NCBI RefSeq assembly: GCF_000764305.2
Contig: NW_025946029.1
Coordinates: 62,001-126,000 of the forward strand
DNA from: Hyalella azteca
Taxonomy: Eukaryota > Arthropoda > Malacostraca > Amphipoda > Hyalellidae
DNA: 64,000 bases
Reading direction: 5' to 3'
Below the pieces are notes generated by a model that worked only from the letters and a program-made list of their open reading frames with translations, did not search any database and was not told the DNA's origin. The position numbers and the translations under genes were made by a program. Of the stretch, positions 48,601-59,425 are shown piece after piece; the stretch's first letter is position 1, and every line of letters begins with the position of its first letter.

Positions 48601-51600
48601 CCCATTCAGCCTAATCAGTAACCCTCGTTATGTCCACTTCCCCCAGCTTGCGTGTGGTCCTACTGTTCGTGGTGCAGGTGCTGAGAGATGAAGAACCTGA
48701 AATATTCAAAATCCACTGGCCGAAGCTGAAGGAGGCACTGTGTCACTCCGGTGTTGACTTCTTCGGCGCTGCGATGAACTGCGTCGCACGCTGCCCTGGC
48801 GTTCCGGAGATGGCCGAGCTCGTAGACCTGACACCGCCCGTTTACAGGTGGCGGGTTTGGAAAGGTGGGTGCCGCTCGTTCCTGTTGGACGTGGTGGGTG
48901 CCGCTCACACCTGTTGGACGTGATGGGTACCGCTCACTCCTGTTGGACGTGGTGAGTGCCGTTCACTCCTGTTGGACTAATACGGCAATAAACGAATTTA
49001 CAACGGTTAAAATAATTCATTACACGCAAATAAGGTAGAAAATACACACGTGCTTTTCCCTACATCATGGCCTTGAGCTCACTTGAAGTTTCTCGTCATC
49101 ACAGATCTCAAAATTATTCTATTTCACCACATGTTCACCGCCGCAGGCAGCGATGTAGCGGCGGTGGCATCAATTTTGCTCCATGCGCAAGCGCGGCCAC
49201 AGCGTCTGCAAGTGTGGATGGAGGCCAGCATTCTGAGGAAGGAAGCGGGGTCGTGGACGAAGCTATTGGCAGCGACGTCTGGTGTGGAGGAATTGGAACT
49301 TTGTCTCCGACCTCATAACTCCGATCAGCCATACGATGCCTACCAGTCCGACGACGACCTCATCGAGCCGCTCCTCAACAGCGGGTAAGAATTTTGCAGC
49401 TGCAAGTAAGCGACATCGATGCAAGCGGCCCCTGAACTCGGAGTTGTTTCGACACAAACACCGCGGCTTAGTGTTTCTCATTGCAAGCGTCGGAAGTCGC
49501 ATCATATGTCACCTGTAGTAACGCCTGTAAACTACACAGACGTCTGTTGCTTTGCGGGATCTGTAACTGCTCTATCATAACAATACTCATCCAACAGAGT
49601 TGGCATTAACTGTTTCAAGATGCCCGATCCCATCAAGGTTGCCCAGTGGTTACAGTTCAGAGTACCAAGATTGGCGCAGAGAGGCGCGGGTTCGATCCCA
49701 GCTCTGTGCGCCAGTTTCTGGTCAGAATCGGAAAGGAGGCCGGGCGGTTAAGCAAAGAAAATTTGAAGCAGTGAGTTGCGAGATCACGCCCGCAACAAGC
49801 TGTAAATGTTCTGCAATGTTAAGAATTGGCGACAGGCCGAAGGCCTAATAAACGATGAAACCACTATATTATATTATTATATATGTCTCATGTAACCCTC
49901 ACCTGCCTGCTCACACTATATCTATATATCTCCCATAACTGAGTACATTATATTCACTTCGTCTCACCATTACCAAACTTGTGGGCAGGGTGAGACTGGT
50001 TAAGTTCGATGGCTGCGTAGGCACCGCCGCTGGTGTGGCAGCCCTCGCCAAAGTGGGTCGTGACGCTTTTTTCAACATCCACTTGGCGACGCCCGTAGCC
50101 CTTAGCGCCTTGAAGCCAAGAAGTCACGACTTCTTCAGTGAGCTTTGTCCAGTATTCCTGGGCTGATATTTTTTAAATCTTTGGGCGTCAAGCGCCTAAC
50201 GCATGTTGCCATGTCTGCTGTCCACACCACACACATATATACATGTTGCCATGTCTGCTGTACCACACCACACACCAGCACACATTTTGCTGCCGTGTGC
50301 GCAGATCTCGTCGCATTGTCTTCGATAATATAGGAATATATTTGAGTGATGTCGCCTCACTCAAATTCCCACACCTAGAGGAACCAATTTAACACGCTCA
50401 TAATCATCACCTTCATAATCACCACGCGCATAATCACCGCCTTCATGATTAATGTGTCTAAAGCAATCAAAAGAATACAAGATAATCATGTAAACTGTTA
50501 TCTGAGGTCATCCATTTCATCTGTTATTTAAGGTCCTCTCTGTTTTCTGAGGTCATCACTGTTATCTGTTATGTGAGGTCATCCCTGTTATATGTTATAT
50601 AAGGTCCTCCTTTCATCTGGGGTCATCCCTGTTATCTGTTATTCGATTTCCATGTATTAATCAGTTATTTCACTCACCATTAAGCTGTGTGGACGCGCCC
50701 CCTTTCGCCCCTCTCTCCTATCGACCCCAAGTGGTTGCTGCCCGCCTCTGCCCTGACATCGCTCTTCGTGGATGGTGCGGATGAGGGGGCCTGGGAGGCT
50801 GCGGCCCACACCATCTCCGCGTTCGCCTTCATTAGGCGAAAGCATACGATAACCTGGTTTGTGGGCTAACGAAGTTTTGTGATTTGGGCAACTTAAGCTG
50901 TATTCACCACAAGGCCATCATGTTATCGTATAAAAATCGTGAAAATGGGAGAAGGTTCCTTGATAAATCAAGACTCTCTAAGACAAATACTGTAAACGAC
51001 GATCTGAATCTTTTAGTAAAATTTCTTTAACCTGAAAAGCATAACAAGCAACTTCATCAGGATCTAAAGAGAGAATCGGAAGGACGTCATAAATCTAGAA
51101 AGAAAAATAATATATTATAAAAAAAATCAAATTTTTTGAAGTTTATGTGTCTCGAGGTATAACACTGAAGTTTGTGTGTCTCGAGATATAACGCTAAAAT
51201 TTGTGTATCTCGAGGTATAACGCTAAAATTTGTGTGTCTCGAAATATAACACTGAAGTTTGTGTGTCTCGAGGTATAACACTGAAGTTTGTGTGTCTCGA
51301 GGTATAACACTGAAGTTTGTGTGTCTCGAGGTATAACGCTGAAGTTTGAGTGTCTCGAGGTATAACACTGAAGTTTGTGTGTCTCGAGGTATAACGCTGA
51401 AGTTTGAGTGTCTCGAGGTATAACACTGAAGTTTGAGTGTCTCGAGGTATAACGCTCAAGTTTGTGTGTCTCGAGGTATAACAGTAAAGTTTATGTGTCT
51501 CGAGGTATAACGCTGAAGTTTGAGTGTCTCGAGGTATAACAGTGAAGTTTGTGTGTCTCGAGGTATAACACTGAAGTTTGTGTGTCTCGAGGTATAACGC

Positions 51601-53371
51601 TGAAGTTTGAGTGTCTCGACGTATAACGCTCAAGTTTGTGTGTCTCGAGGTATAACAGTGAAGTTTGTGTGTCTCGAGGTATAACGCTGAAGTTTGAGTG
51701 TCTCGAGGTATAACAGTGAAGTTTGTGTGTCTCGTGATGACACTAAAGTTTGAGTTCGCAGGTTCCGGACGCTGGTACTGAAGAACAGCAGACTGTGTAA
51801 AGCGGACCTCAGCCTCCTGGTGAAGGAACTACACCATCGCGGCATTAGGACGAACCACGCAAAGGAGGAGGGCACGTTCGCAGCGATTGACAAGTAAGTG
51901 GACGGAGGCCAGTGACCGTGCCTCTAGAGCACGAATGTAAATAGCGACCAGTGATTTTCCGTAAATCAGTAGATGAAATGTAGATCATAGTGACTGTCGC
52001 GTTTTGAATGGTAATGTCGATAGTGAAATTTATCTTACGCTAAATTTGAACTTCTCAATCCAGTCCCTCTTTTGTCATGCATCATCCGCAGCTGAATTAA
52101 AATTCTAAGTCCATGCTATACCCCTCACAGTTTTGTAGAAACGCACAGAAATAGCTCCTGTATATTGGGTCCGCTTTACAAAAGCACCAACAAAAGAACA
52201 AGTAAATACATGGACACGCAAAACACACAAATACAAAGAAACGAAACACAAATGGGAACACACAAAAAACTCACGAATACACAAAGTTTTCATCAAATGT
52301 ACAATGGATATTGGATAATGTCTTCCGATAAATGTTCGCGAGTCTAATCAATTCACGTGGGCATCAAACTAGCAGTTAGGTTGATGACTTCAGAGTACCA
52401 TGAGTGGAGTAGAGAGGCGTGGGTTCGATCCCAGCTCTGGGCGCCAGTTTCTGGTCAGAATCGGCAAGAAGGCCGGGCGGGCACAGCAGAATAGTAGCAG
52501 TGAGTTGCGAGTTCGAGACTGCAACAAGCTGTGAATGTTCTGCGATATTAAGAATTGGCGACAGGCCTACGGCCTACTGACAGCTGAAACCGCTATTTTT
52601 ATTATTATTATAACATAGTTGTGCTGCTGGTAATAACCCGTCTGCGATAGCAATAACGTCGTTAGGCTTGCAATAACATTGTTGGGCTAGTAATAACCCG
52701 TCTGGTATAGCAATAACGTCGTTGGGCTTGCAATAACGCTGTTGGGCTGGTAATAACACGTCTGGGATGGCAATAACGTCGTTGGGCTTGCAATAACGCT
52801 GTTGGGCTGGTAATAACACATCTGGGATGGCAATAACGTCTTTGGGCTTGCAATAACGCTGTTGAGCTTGTAATAACACGTCTGGGATGGCAATAACGTC
52901 GTTGGGCTTGCAATAACATTGTTGGGCTGGTAATAACACGTCTGGAATGGCAATAACGTCTTTGGGCTTGCAATAACGCTGTTGAGCTGGTAATAACACA
53001 TCTGGGATGGCAATAACGTCTTTGGGCTTGCAATAACGCTGTTGGGCTGGTAATAACACGTCTGGGATGGCAATTACGTCGTTGGGCTTGCAATAACGCT
53101 GTTGGGCTGGTAATAACACGTCTGGGATAGCAATAATGTCGTTGGGCCTGCAATAACGCTGTTGGGCTGGTAATAACACGTCTGGGATAGCAATAATGTC
53201 GTTGGGCTTGCAATAACGCTGTTGGGCTGGTAATATTACAGCTGACTGGTCATAACGCTGAATCATCTCCACAGGGACTGTGTTCACCTGATTATCACTG
53301 ACAGTCTACCACGTGCGGGACCAGCGGGGCCGAGTGAGGTCAGAATAGTGAAACCTTCGAGTTGGTGGTAG
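45636..53371 (+). CDS. HEPN-NACHT-LRR receptor (NLR-like), 7 exons, 942 aa
   Basis: Predicted join: 45636-47458, 48647-48864, 49147-49384, 49989-50137, 50685-50856, 51762-51893, 53275-53371. Donors and acceptors agree in phase at all six junctions and total 2829 nt. Residues 1-160 form an all-helical domain with the HEPN motif EPRNNACH (RNxxxH, 126-131), as in DZIP3-type HEPN. The NACHT NTPase follows: Walker A GEAGAGKTT (264-272), Walker B VLFLVDGFDEL (334-344), and SRILITTRP (364-371). A helical region ends in SFSHKSLQEILAAHF, typical of NLRs. Exons 2-7 encode the leucine-rich C-terminal half (VASILLHAQARPQRL, VRLVKFDGCVG, FRTLVLKNSRLCKADL). The family comprises cytosolic innate-immune NTPases. 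HEPN suggests RNA binding or cleavage (inference). TGA lies in frame 51 bases upstream of the ATG, and an acceptor-like TACACAG ends at 45621, so a 5' UTR intron is possible. It is intact. Confidence 0.85.
48060..48170 (+). repeat. degenerate AGGTCACCCTAA-type repeat in NLR intron 1
   Basis: Four or five loose units (AAGGTCACCCTAAAATCCTG, AGGTCCCCTAACTTCTCAGT, AGGTCATCCTAACACC). A separate short duplication (CACAGCAGAAAACAGAAG) lies at 47868-47908. Confidence 0.5.
48865..48977 (+). repeat. 29-bp tandem array starting exactly at the NLR intron 2 donor
   Basis: Four units start at 48865, 48894, 48923 and 48952, each about GTGGGTGCCGCTC...CCTGTTGGAC plus GTG. The first unit begins with the inferred splice donor (AAAG|GTGGGT). 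Units 2 and 4 again begin GTGGGT and GTGAGT. Use of a later donor would add 29n bases and shift the frame. Confidence 0.85.
49636..49885 (+). mobile_element. tRNA-derived SINE in NLR intron 3
   Basis: The head has pol III promoter-like boxes: A-box-like GCCCAGTGGTTACAGTTCAG and B-box GGGTTCGATCCCAGC. The 3' part (AGAATTGGCGACAGGCC..AGGCCTA, then an AT-rich TATTATATTATTAT tail) resembles the 3' end of the local LINE family at 17500-17560 (GAATCGGCGACAGGCC...AGGCCTA). This suggests the SINE is mobilised by that LINE's enzyme. Confidence 0.75.
50510..50650 (+). repeat. ~35-bp degenerate repeat in NLR intron 4
   Basis: Repeated GAGGTCATCC(C)TGTTATCTGTTAT and AAGGTCCTC units, about five. Confidence 0.7.
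51139..51740 (+). repeat. ~30-bp minisatellite, about 20 units, in NLR intron 5
   Basis: The unit is GTTTGTGTGTCTCGAGGTAT plus AACACTGAA, with GTG/GAG and CACTGAA/CGCTGAA variants in a loose higher-order order. It leaves long frames on the minus strand that are not genes. The unit start GTTTGTG matches the inferred intron donor (CCTG|GTTTGTGGGC, 50857). The array ends about 20 bp before exon 6. Confidence 0.9.
52345..52615 (+). mobile_element. tRNA-derived SINE in NLR intron 6
   Basis: The second copy of the SINE: B-box GGGTTCGATCCCAGC at about 52428, then GCGCCAGTTTCTGGTCAGAA, GTGAGTTGCGAG, and a 3' AGAATTGGCGACAGGCC...GGCCTA with a TTATTATTAT tail. The A-box side is diverged. It stops directly at the 60-bp array. 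Confidence 0.75.
52617..53235 (+). repeat. 60-bp minisatellite, about 10 units, in NLR intron 6
   Basis: The unit is TAATAACACGTCTGGGATGG, CAATAACGTCGTTGGGCTTG, CAATAACGCTGTTGGGCTGG (given in thirds). The thirds resemble one another, so the unit itself arose from a ~20-bp repeat tripled. As 60 is a multiple of 3, all three minus-strand frames stay open. They are not genes. The array ends about 40 bp before exon 7. Confidence 0.92.
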
Positions 53372-53377
53372 TGGTGG

Positions 53378-53588
53378 TAGACGCCTCGTCTGATGCCTCG
53401 TCCGACGCCTCGTCTGATGCTTCGTCCGATGCTTCGTCTGATGCCTCGTCCGACGCCTATTCTGATGCTTCGTCTGATGCCTCGTCCGACGCCTCGTCTG
53501 ATGCTTCGTCAGACACCTCGTCTGATGCCTCGTCCGATGCCTCGTCCGACGCCTCGTCCCATGCATGCTTCGTCTGATGCCTCGTCGA
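53378..53588 (+). repeat. 12-bp minisatellite GATGCCTCGTCC, about 16 units
   Basis: It begins a few bases after the NLR stop codon (53369-53371), in the 3' UTR. The unit encodes Asp-Ala-Ser-Ser in one frame (GATGCCTCGTCC). A single-base change in the TAG stop would extend the receptor with an acidic serine tail. Confidence 0.85.
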
Positions 53589-53876
53589 AAAAACTGTCAT
53601 GAACTTTTCATGCAGTCAGGCTACAGGATGCCAGACTGCAAATGTTAATATGTTGATTAAATTCAATTACTTATATGCCAATCATAGATCGGTGTTCTGG
53701 AGTTCCTTACCGAACAGAAAACGAACGACTCTGTAACTTTTTTTCTTGATGTGATCCCTGCAAAGTAAGGTACATAATTTGTCCATGGTAATCATTCAAT
53801 GTAAGCAAAGACCGAATATCATCCGGCGCGAATACCTAACCAGTACAACGGACATATGCGATGTAGGTACACTCCC

Positions 53877-55041
53877 ACCCAGTGAAAATTTACAGGCGCG
53901 TCAGCTTCTGATTCTGAGTACCAGAAGCTGGGGCGACTCTAAATTTTGTTAGGGCAGGACCAGCAGTCGGAACGCGGTTCTTGGCTAAACGTTGGAGTAG
54001 AACTTTAAACTAATCTAACTGTAATGGCATGAATTATTAACATTTTATTATGGATAAGGATATTTATATCTAATTATAAACATTGTTCGATAGTAATGAT
54101 AATTTCTTATCGATTCACTTGACGACTTTTATCAACATTCTGTAATGTGATGACGAGGAAAATGCGGAAAAAAGCGTGGATTTCAGAATTTATTAAAAAA
54201 TGCCAAATTCAACTAGGGGAATTCAGGCATTTTAGTTCATTAATTTTTAACATTTTCTTGTTTTAACACATAAGATATTGAAAGAAATATAACTCTGAAT
54301 AATTGTTCATTAATTCATAACAATGCATTTGAGATAAAAATTACTAAAATACGTGTGTTTGCCTAAAAATATTTTTCAGAAGTAGCTAATAAACATCTTT
54401 TTCTTTCTTGTCAATGGGATATGTTTGAATTACTGAGTGAGTCCCCGAAATTTATTGAATTCTTTTAACCTTAATTCATTCATAGCTCATCTATTATTTT
54501 TTTATGTGATGTGGAGCCTTTCCTCGGGCAATCGAGGTAACCACTTTTCTTCAACAATTTCTCCTTTCAAAAAATCTAAATAAAACCTTGCTGCTCAAGA
54601 TTAGTAGGTTTAGCTCAGCGGAAATGCATTAATGCACATTATACAGCTTCAGCGGGCTGGAAAATTGAGACGTTCCGCCCCTTGTGGGTGATGATTATTT
54701 GATATTTCGAATATTTGAGACCTTCACCCTTGCTTGCGTTGTTAATTAACTTTTGACCCCCGGTGCGAAATAGCTTGATAGCTGAGGCGCTAGCAAACTA
54801 TTACATTACTTATTACTACTACTACTACTACTAATACTACATATTCAATGGAAAAGTGAAAGACTTAAAGACAAACGCATCAGTATGTCGCCATTTATGT
54901 CGCACTAACTATAGCACTTCTTCGTGAGCGACGAGGACTGAGCTGTCGGATCAGTAGGCCCCTATATAACACCCTAACAAAATTTATCTTCTGGTAATCG
55001 AAATCAGAAGCTGTCGCGTCTGTAAATTTTCACTGGGTAAA
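53877..55041. mobile_element. TIR element, ~1.16 kb, non-coding
   Basis: CCCAGTGAAAATTTACAGGC...CAGCTTCTGATT at the left is inverted at 55003-55041 (AATCAGAAGCTGTCGCGTCT...TTTTCACTGGG). A second inner pair, AAATTTTGTTAGGG (53942-53955) and its inverse CCCTAACAAAATTT (near 54970), is also present. No transposase frame was seen. The superfamily is undetermined because no clear target duplication was found. Confidence 0.7.
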
Positions 55042-56800
55042 ACGCAGCTCAATTCATGAAATTCATATTGCATTCGTCGAATGGGATGTGCAAGCCCGTT
55101 GATCAACCGTTTCTTTTCTGCTTCCTAGCTCAATTCAGCGTCCAAGTCATTGCTTTAAGTTAGGGTAAGCAACATTGTCGTTGACGTACACTAGGACGAT
55201 GCAGGTATTGAATTGTATCTTTAATAATACGAGATCAATAGGAGCAACTTGAGTCTTTGGCGAATAGTTCCTAAATCAGATACGTGGATAATTCCAATAA
55301 AATATCGAGATAATTTAAATTTGTAGTCTAAAATTTATTAATAATTCCACATCTCATTAATTTCAATTTGTTTAAGTCACGGTGATGGCATTTCGTTCGC
55401 AATGAGTCTCACGCATTCTTGTTTCTCATGCCGTGTCGGTGAGTCCTTTTTTATACTTCTGAGTTTGAAGCTCTAGTTCGCTGATGTAAGAATAAATCGT
55501 AAAGTGCAGAGTTGCTGTGTTATTCTTACCTGGGCAGTGCCTCATTTTGCCAAGGACGACGTATTTCCATGTTATTGTTACCAGAGAAATAATTACTTCT
55601 GCCACTGAGCAACCAACGCTGGTGAAGTGATAAATGAAACGAGTGGAAATTCTCGAGTATATGCGCAAAATATATGTTAAAGAGTTTAGATTTTCGTCGC
55701 TTCTTGGTTATCGTTCAAATGTCAAATCCGTCTATTCTAGATTATTTGTTGTACCAGCTCATATTATGGATTCAGTGATAAATTAAAAATAATCTCCTGA
55801 TTCAGCAATTCTATGCAGTTTATTATGTTTAATTCCTATAATTGAAAAATGACATTAAGAGGAAAGTTGCCGGTGACGGCAGATACACTTTATAGGACAG
55901 CTGCTCAAGCGAGTTCTTAGTGATATTTCTATAATTAGAATTTGAAAATTTAGAAGTGTCGGCTTTGAAGGTTAGACCATCAGGCCTGTTGCCGGTTCTG
56001 AACTCCACGGAATTGTCACAGCTTCCTCCAAGTCGCGAACAAGCAACTCACTTCCAATCTTGGTGTTCTAACAACCCGCGGGTCACCTCGCCGGTTGGAA
56101 TCTTGCAAGCTAAACAATAAATGTTTTTTCTGACTCAATTGATTCAATAAAGGGGAGGAAGTTCAATTCAACAAATATATTCCTTTGAAACTCAGAAACT
56201 GCTGATAATAATATAATTTTAATTGTTGCGTGACTATTCCAGAAAGATTTATTCCGTAGAACCTGGTATCAATTTATTTTCTCAAGTCCTAATTTATTTG
56301 AATAAATATAATTTATTTATATTCCCTCTTATACCCAGCAAATTACAGAGATTGGAGATCAAGTTCAATTTACACCCTTCCGATGACTGTACTTGACTCA
56401 TTCTACGCGAAAGTTCTTCAATAACAAGAAACATTTCATGATTTAGAGTTCCCTTTCTAAACAATGCCTGCAACCTTCGACTGTACACCCGAGTGTCGTG
56501 AAGATTGCACAATTTCCTATTGTTTATTTGTGAGTGAGAACTCAGTGACAAGCGTTTCTCACGCAATAATTTAAAAAACAAACAGAAACTTGCGTTTTTC
56601 AGAGAGTCGAATAAATAAAGGTGCACAGTTAAAAAAATTAATGTAGATGTTCATTAAAAAAAGGCATTCGTCTGTTTACGTATAAGTCTATCCATATTAG
56701 GATCGAATGGCCAGGAATTACGAGGTATGACCAACGACGAGCCACAACGTACAGTTGAGCGTCGCATCGACTAACCAATCCTGCGAGTATTGCTTTCTAG
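55042..56800. other. no gene recognised
   Basis: The longest frame (minus strand, 56294-56626, 110 codons) has no recognisable motif and normal AT-rich composition. I treat it as chance. Confidence 0.45.
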
Positions 56801-56806
56801 TCCGAC

Positions 56807-57106
56807 TTATTCTACTAACTTTTGTTGCCGNCCTTGCAACTGTACTTTTTGCGACGTATTCTTCACTGTATTATAAATTTTTGTGTCGTCAGCATACATC
56901 GAGCAAACGCTAGACACAGCTTCTGGCAGATCGTTTATAAACACAACGAATAGAATAGGCCCGAGAACGCTTCCTTGTGGCACGCCGCTGCGCAGTGAAG
57001 CCCAGTCTGATACGGACCCATTAATACTGACACGTTGTCGCCTACAATGTACATACTGACACGTGCCTAAAAGTGCCTCAGGCACTTTTAGCAGTTCACG
57101 CTTCAT
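56807..57106 (-). mobile_element. LINE reverse-transcriptase fragment
   Basis: The minus-strand frame has [24 protein letters not shown] and [14 protein letters not shown], closely matching the RT of the element at 62702-64000. YADD is the catalytic motif. Both ends are truncated, and an N at 56831 interrupts the frame. Confidence 0.85.
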
Positions 57107-59330
57107 ATTAGGCTACTGACCCATTAAACGAATTATTGTATGATTACAGTGAGCCATAGTCAAGTGGGCAATATCATCACCATAAGAAAGGTAAGTGAAA
57201 TATTCATTGATAATGATACAGATATTTTTTAGTTTTTAAATATTATATAAATGTACCAAACTCTAGCCTATTAGCTACAAGGTCGAAATATTTAGCGTAT
57301 TTCTATCTTGAAAATGCCTGATTTTAGCTTGACCGTCATTGAAAAAGTTGGCAACACTGGCAAGACGAGTTCGCAGGACTCCGGAATTAATTACATTCGA
57401 TGGATGCCACATAAGAGTAGCTGTTCTACGCCTGCACTCTTAGGTCGACTCTTATCAAACCTTCGGTAATCGGATAAATATACCCTTGTAGATGCAATAT
57501 ATATATGTAAGAACCAGGTAATTAGGTTATATCGTCACTATACAGTGTTAATCTCTACTTTCCGTTACAGCTGACACGAGCGTTGCCACCACTTGCTTCG
57601 GGATAGGACTTACTTCCCTACATCGTTGGTGAGAAATTCCCAGTCCCACACTTGCGTTGCCGACTGTACTACTAACTCAACGACTACGCAGGAGCTCAGC
57701 CTCAACCGGCTGCCGCTTGCCGGCTTTAGCTCCAGGCGGGCGCGGCCAGCGGATTTGGTATATTTGCCTAAATCGGTTTTTTTCTGGCTAACTGCAAATT
57801 TACTGCATTAAATTCCACCTCGGAAGTTTGAACTTCCTCCAGCGTAGGCGTGGATTATAAAGATTACCTTCAGAGCGGCGCGACTAGAGCTTTCCCGCCA
57901 TTTTTACACCCGCTTGATGAAATAACCCCAATCTAATTGTTAACATATACAAGCACGAGAGTGATGATCCTTGATTGATTACTGATCAGTGATGATATGG
58001 CCTTGGACGAGTGAGGTTGTCGAACCGATATCTGCGACGCAAGCTCCACCATTTTTATTTGCTGGTTTTGAATTCAAGTGTGCCACTTGAATTCTGGGGT
58101 GCCATTCAATATTTCACTGATCTTGAAAATCATCATCCATTCATGGAACTGGCTGCCTAATGTATCACTTGTTTACTTTGACCTGTCTCCAATGCATTCG
58201 TGGAGCGAGTGTTTTCACAAGTCACCTATGTGAAAAACAAGCAACGAAATAAAATTTCAACTAAGGTACTGAAGTCCGTTATTCGGACCAAGAGCTATCT
58301 GCTCAGCCGCAACAAGTGATCAAACCCGAAATGTTAGATAAATGCAATATGCAAGCATGTACGAAAATATGCANGCTCGGGCGTGGTGACGTGACCATTT
58401 CTTCTGGCAAATCCTTTTTGGGAGCCTGGTTTCTTAATTTGTCTTCAGTAAACCTGGAGTTCCAGTTTTTATTGAAAGTGACTCGTTGCAACGCTTGGCT
58501 TCATTTTCGTCACCATAGCAACGCTTGGCTCTATTCCCGTCATGGATACAGTCCGCATTGCAGTCGATGGCGTCAGAGTAACAGTAGGTTTTATCGTCAC
58601 CACGTCAGGCCAGCTAGGGCACTGCGATTGAGGCGAGAGGGATAATGAAGGCTTCCGGTGTAGATAGGTCCGGTTTTATAAAACCGGTGTAGATGCCTCG
58701 TTTGGTGGAATCTTACACTGGTCAGGTCATGGCTTAAAGCGCTTAGCTGAATGCAACCGAGAAATTCACCAGTTGCCCGTGCAGAAGTTGACTTTTGAAT
58801 AAAAATGCCAGGCCGAGACCCGTCATCACCACAAGATGTGCTCGATGTAATAGTGTTGAAACATTCAACCTGAACAATGCCAGCCAGCAGCACGAGAAAG
58901 AAATTATTGCACCAATCGGGCAGTTATAAACAATGTGCTAACGTGCTATAACTTTCATCATAGGTTATATATGATGCGTGTTATTTATTTCCTCAAGCTA
59001 AAATATGGGTTAAAAAAACGTATTCCGTCCGACGTTGTATAATTTAATAAGTTTTTCGCATCTATTGTTAGACTGCAAATGTTGCGCAGTTGCTGCCGGG
59101 ACGCAAGTGGGTTGTGGCTGTGCCGTATACGTAGGTTATGGGTTACTTACAACGTCTCGGACGAATTTACGGCCGGTTTCTTACATCTGCCCAGCGCGTG
59201 GGTGCAGTAAGCCGATGTGAACGATATCTAGTCAGTATGTAGTAAATTTCATCCGGCATTCTCTATTGAACATTCAATAAAAAGCTCACTTGCCAATTAA
59301 GTTTTATCAAATCTATGTTTATGTTGTGGT
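57107..59330. other. no gene recognised
   Basis: Short frames without domains. One N lies at 58374. Short duplications such as CAACGCTTGGCT(T/C) (58490-58531) and a self-complementary GGTCCGGTTTTATAAAACCGG (58668-58687) are the only structure seen. Confidence 0.45.
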
Positions 59331-59340
59331 CGCAGGAACT

Positions 59341-59425
59341 GGTGGAGTTTTGTGGAGGGCAGGTTTGAGGAGCGGAGGTCTCTCCACCGGCAGCGGCGGA
59401 CCAGCGCCATCTGCGGTTAATCATC
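59341..59425 (+). CDS. possible exon, basic (unidentified)
   Basis: After an acceptor-like GTGGTCGCAG the frame reads NWWSFVEGRFEERRSLHRQR and ends near a donor-like TGCG|GTTAAT. The tryptophan/arginine-rich peptide looks protein-like and precedes the coiled-coil exons at 59932 and beyond. The phase does not join cleanly to them, so the link is unproven. Confidence 0.3.

Noticed and set aside
49640..49720. Possible tRNA gene (GGGTTCGATCCC)
   Set aside because: A matching copy at 52400-52615 with a conserved non-tRNA body and LINE-like tail shows it is the head of a SINE. No intact cloverleaf was seen.
51087..51893. Minus-strand repeat proteins (TSRHTNFSVIPRDTQ-type)
   Set aside because: Translation of the ~30-bp intron 5 array. 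No non-repeat coding flank and no start context.
51139..53235. Regular repeats reminiscent of a CRISPR array
   Set aside because: Units are contiguous without unique spacers and the genome is eukaryotic. They are minisatellites.
52574..53287. Three overlapping minus-strand frames of up to 237 codons
   Set aside because: They are periodic translations of a 60-bp minisatellite inside an intron of the opposite-strand receptor gene. A repeat length divisible by three keeps frames open by chance.
53306..53602. DASS- or RR-rich repeat proteins
   Set aside because: Translations of a 12-bp minisatellite on both strands. They lie after the receptor stop codon.
56294..56626. 110-codon minus-strand ORF
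   Set aside because: No motif, no splice or start context and no neighbour support. Length is within chance for this composition and window size.
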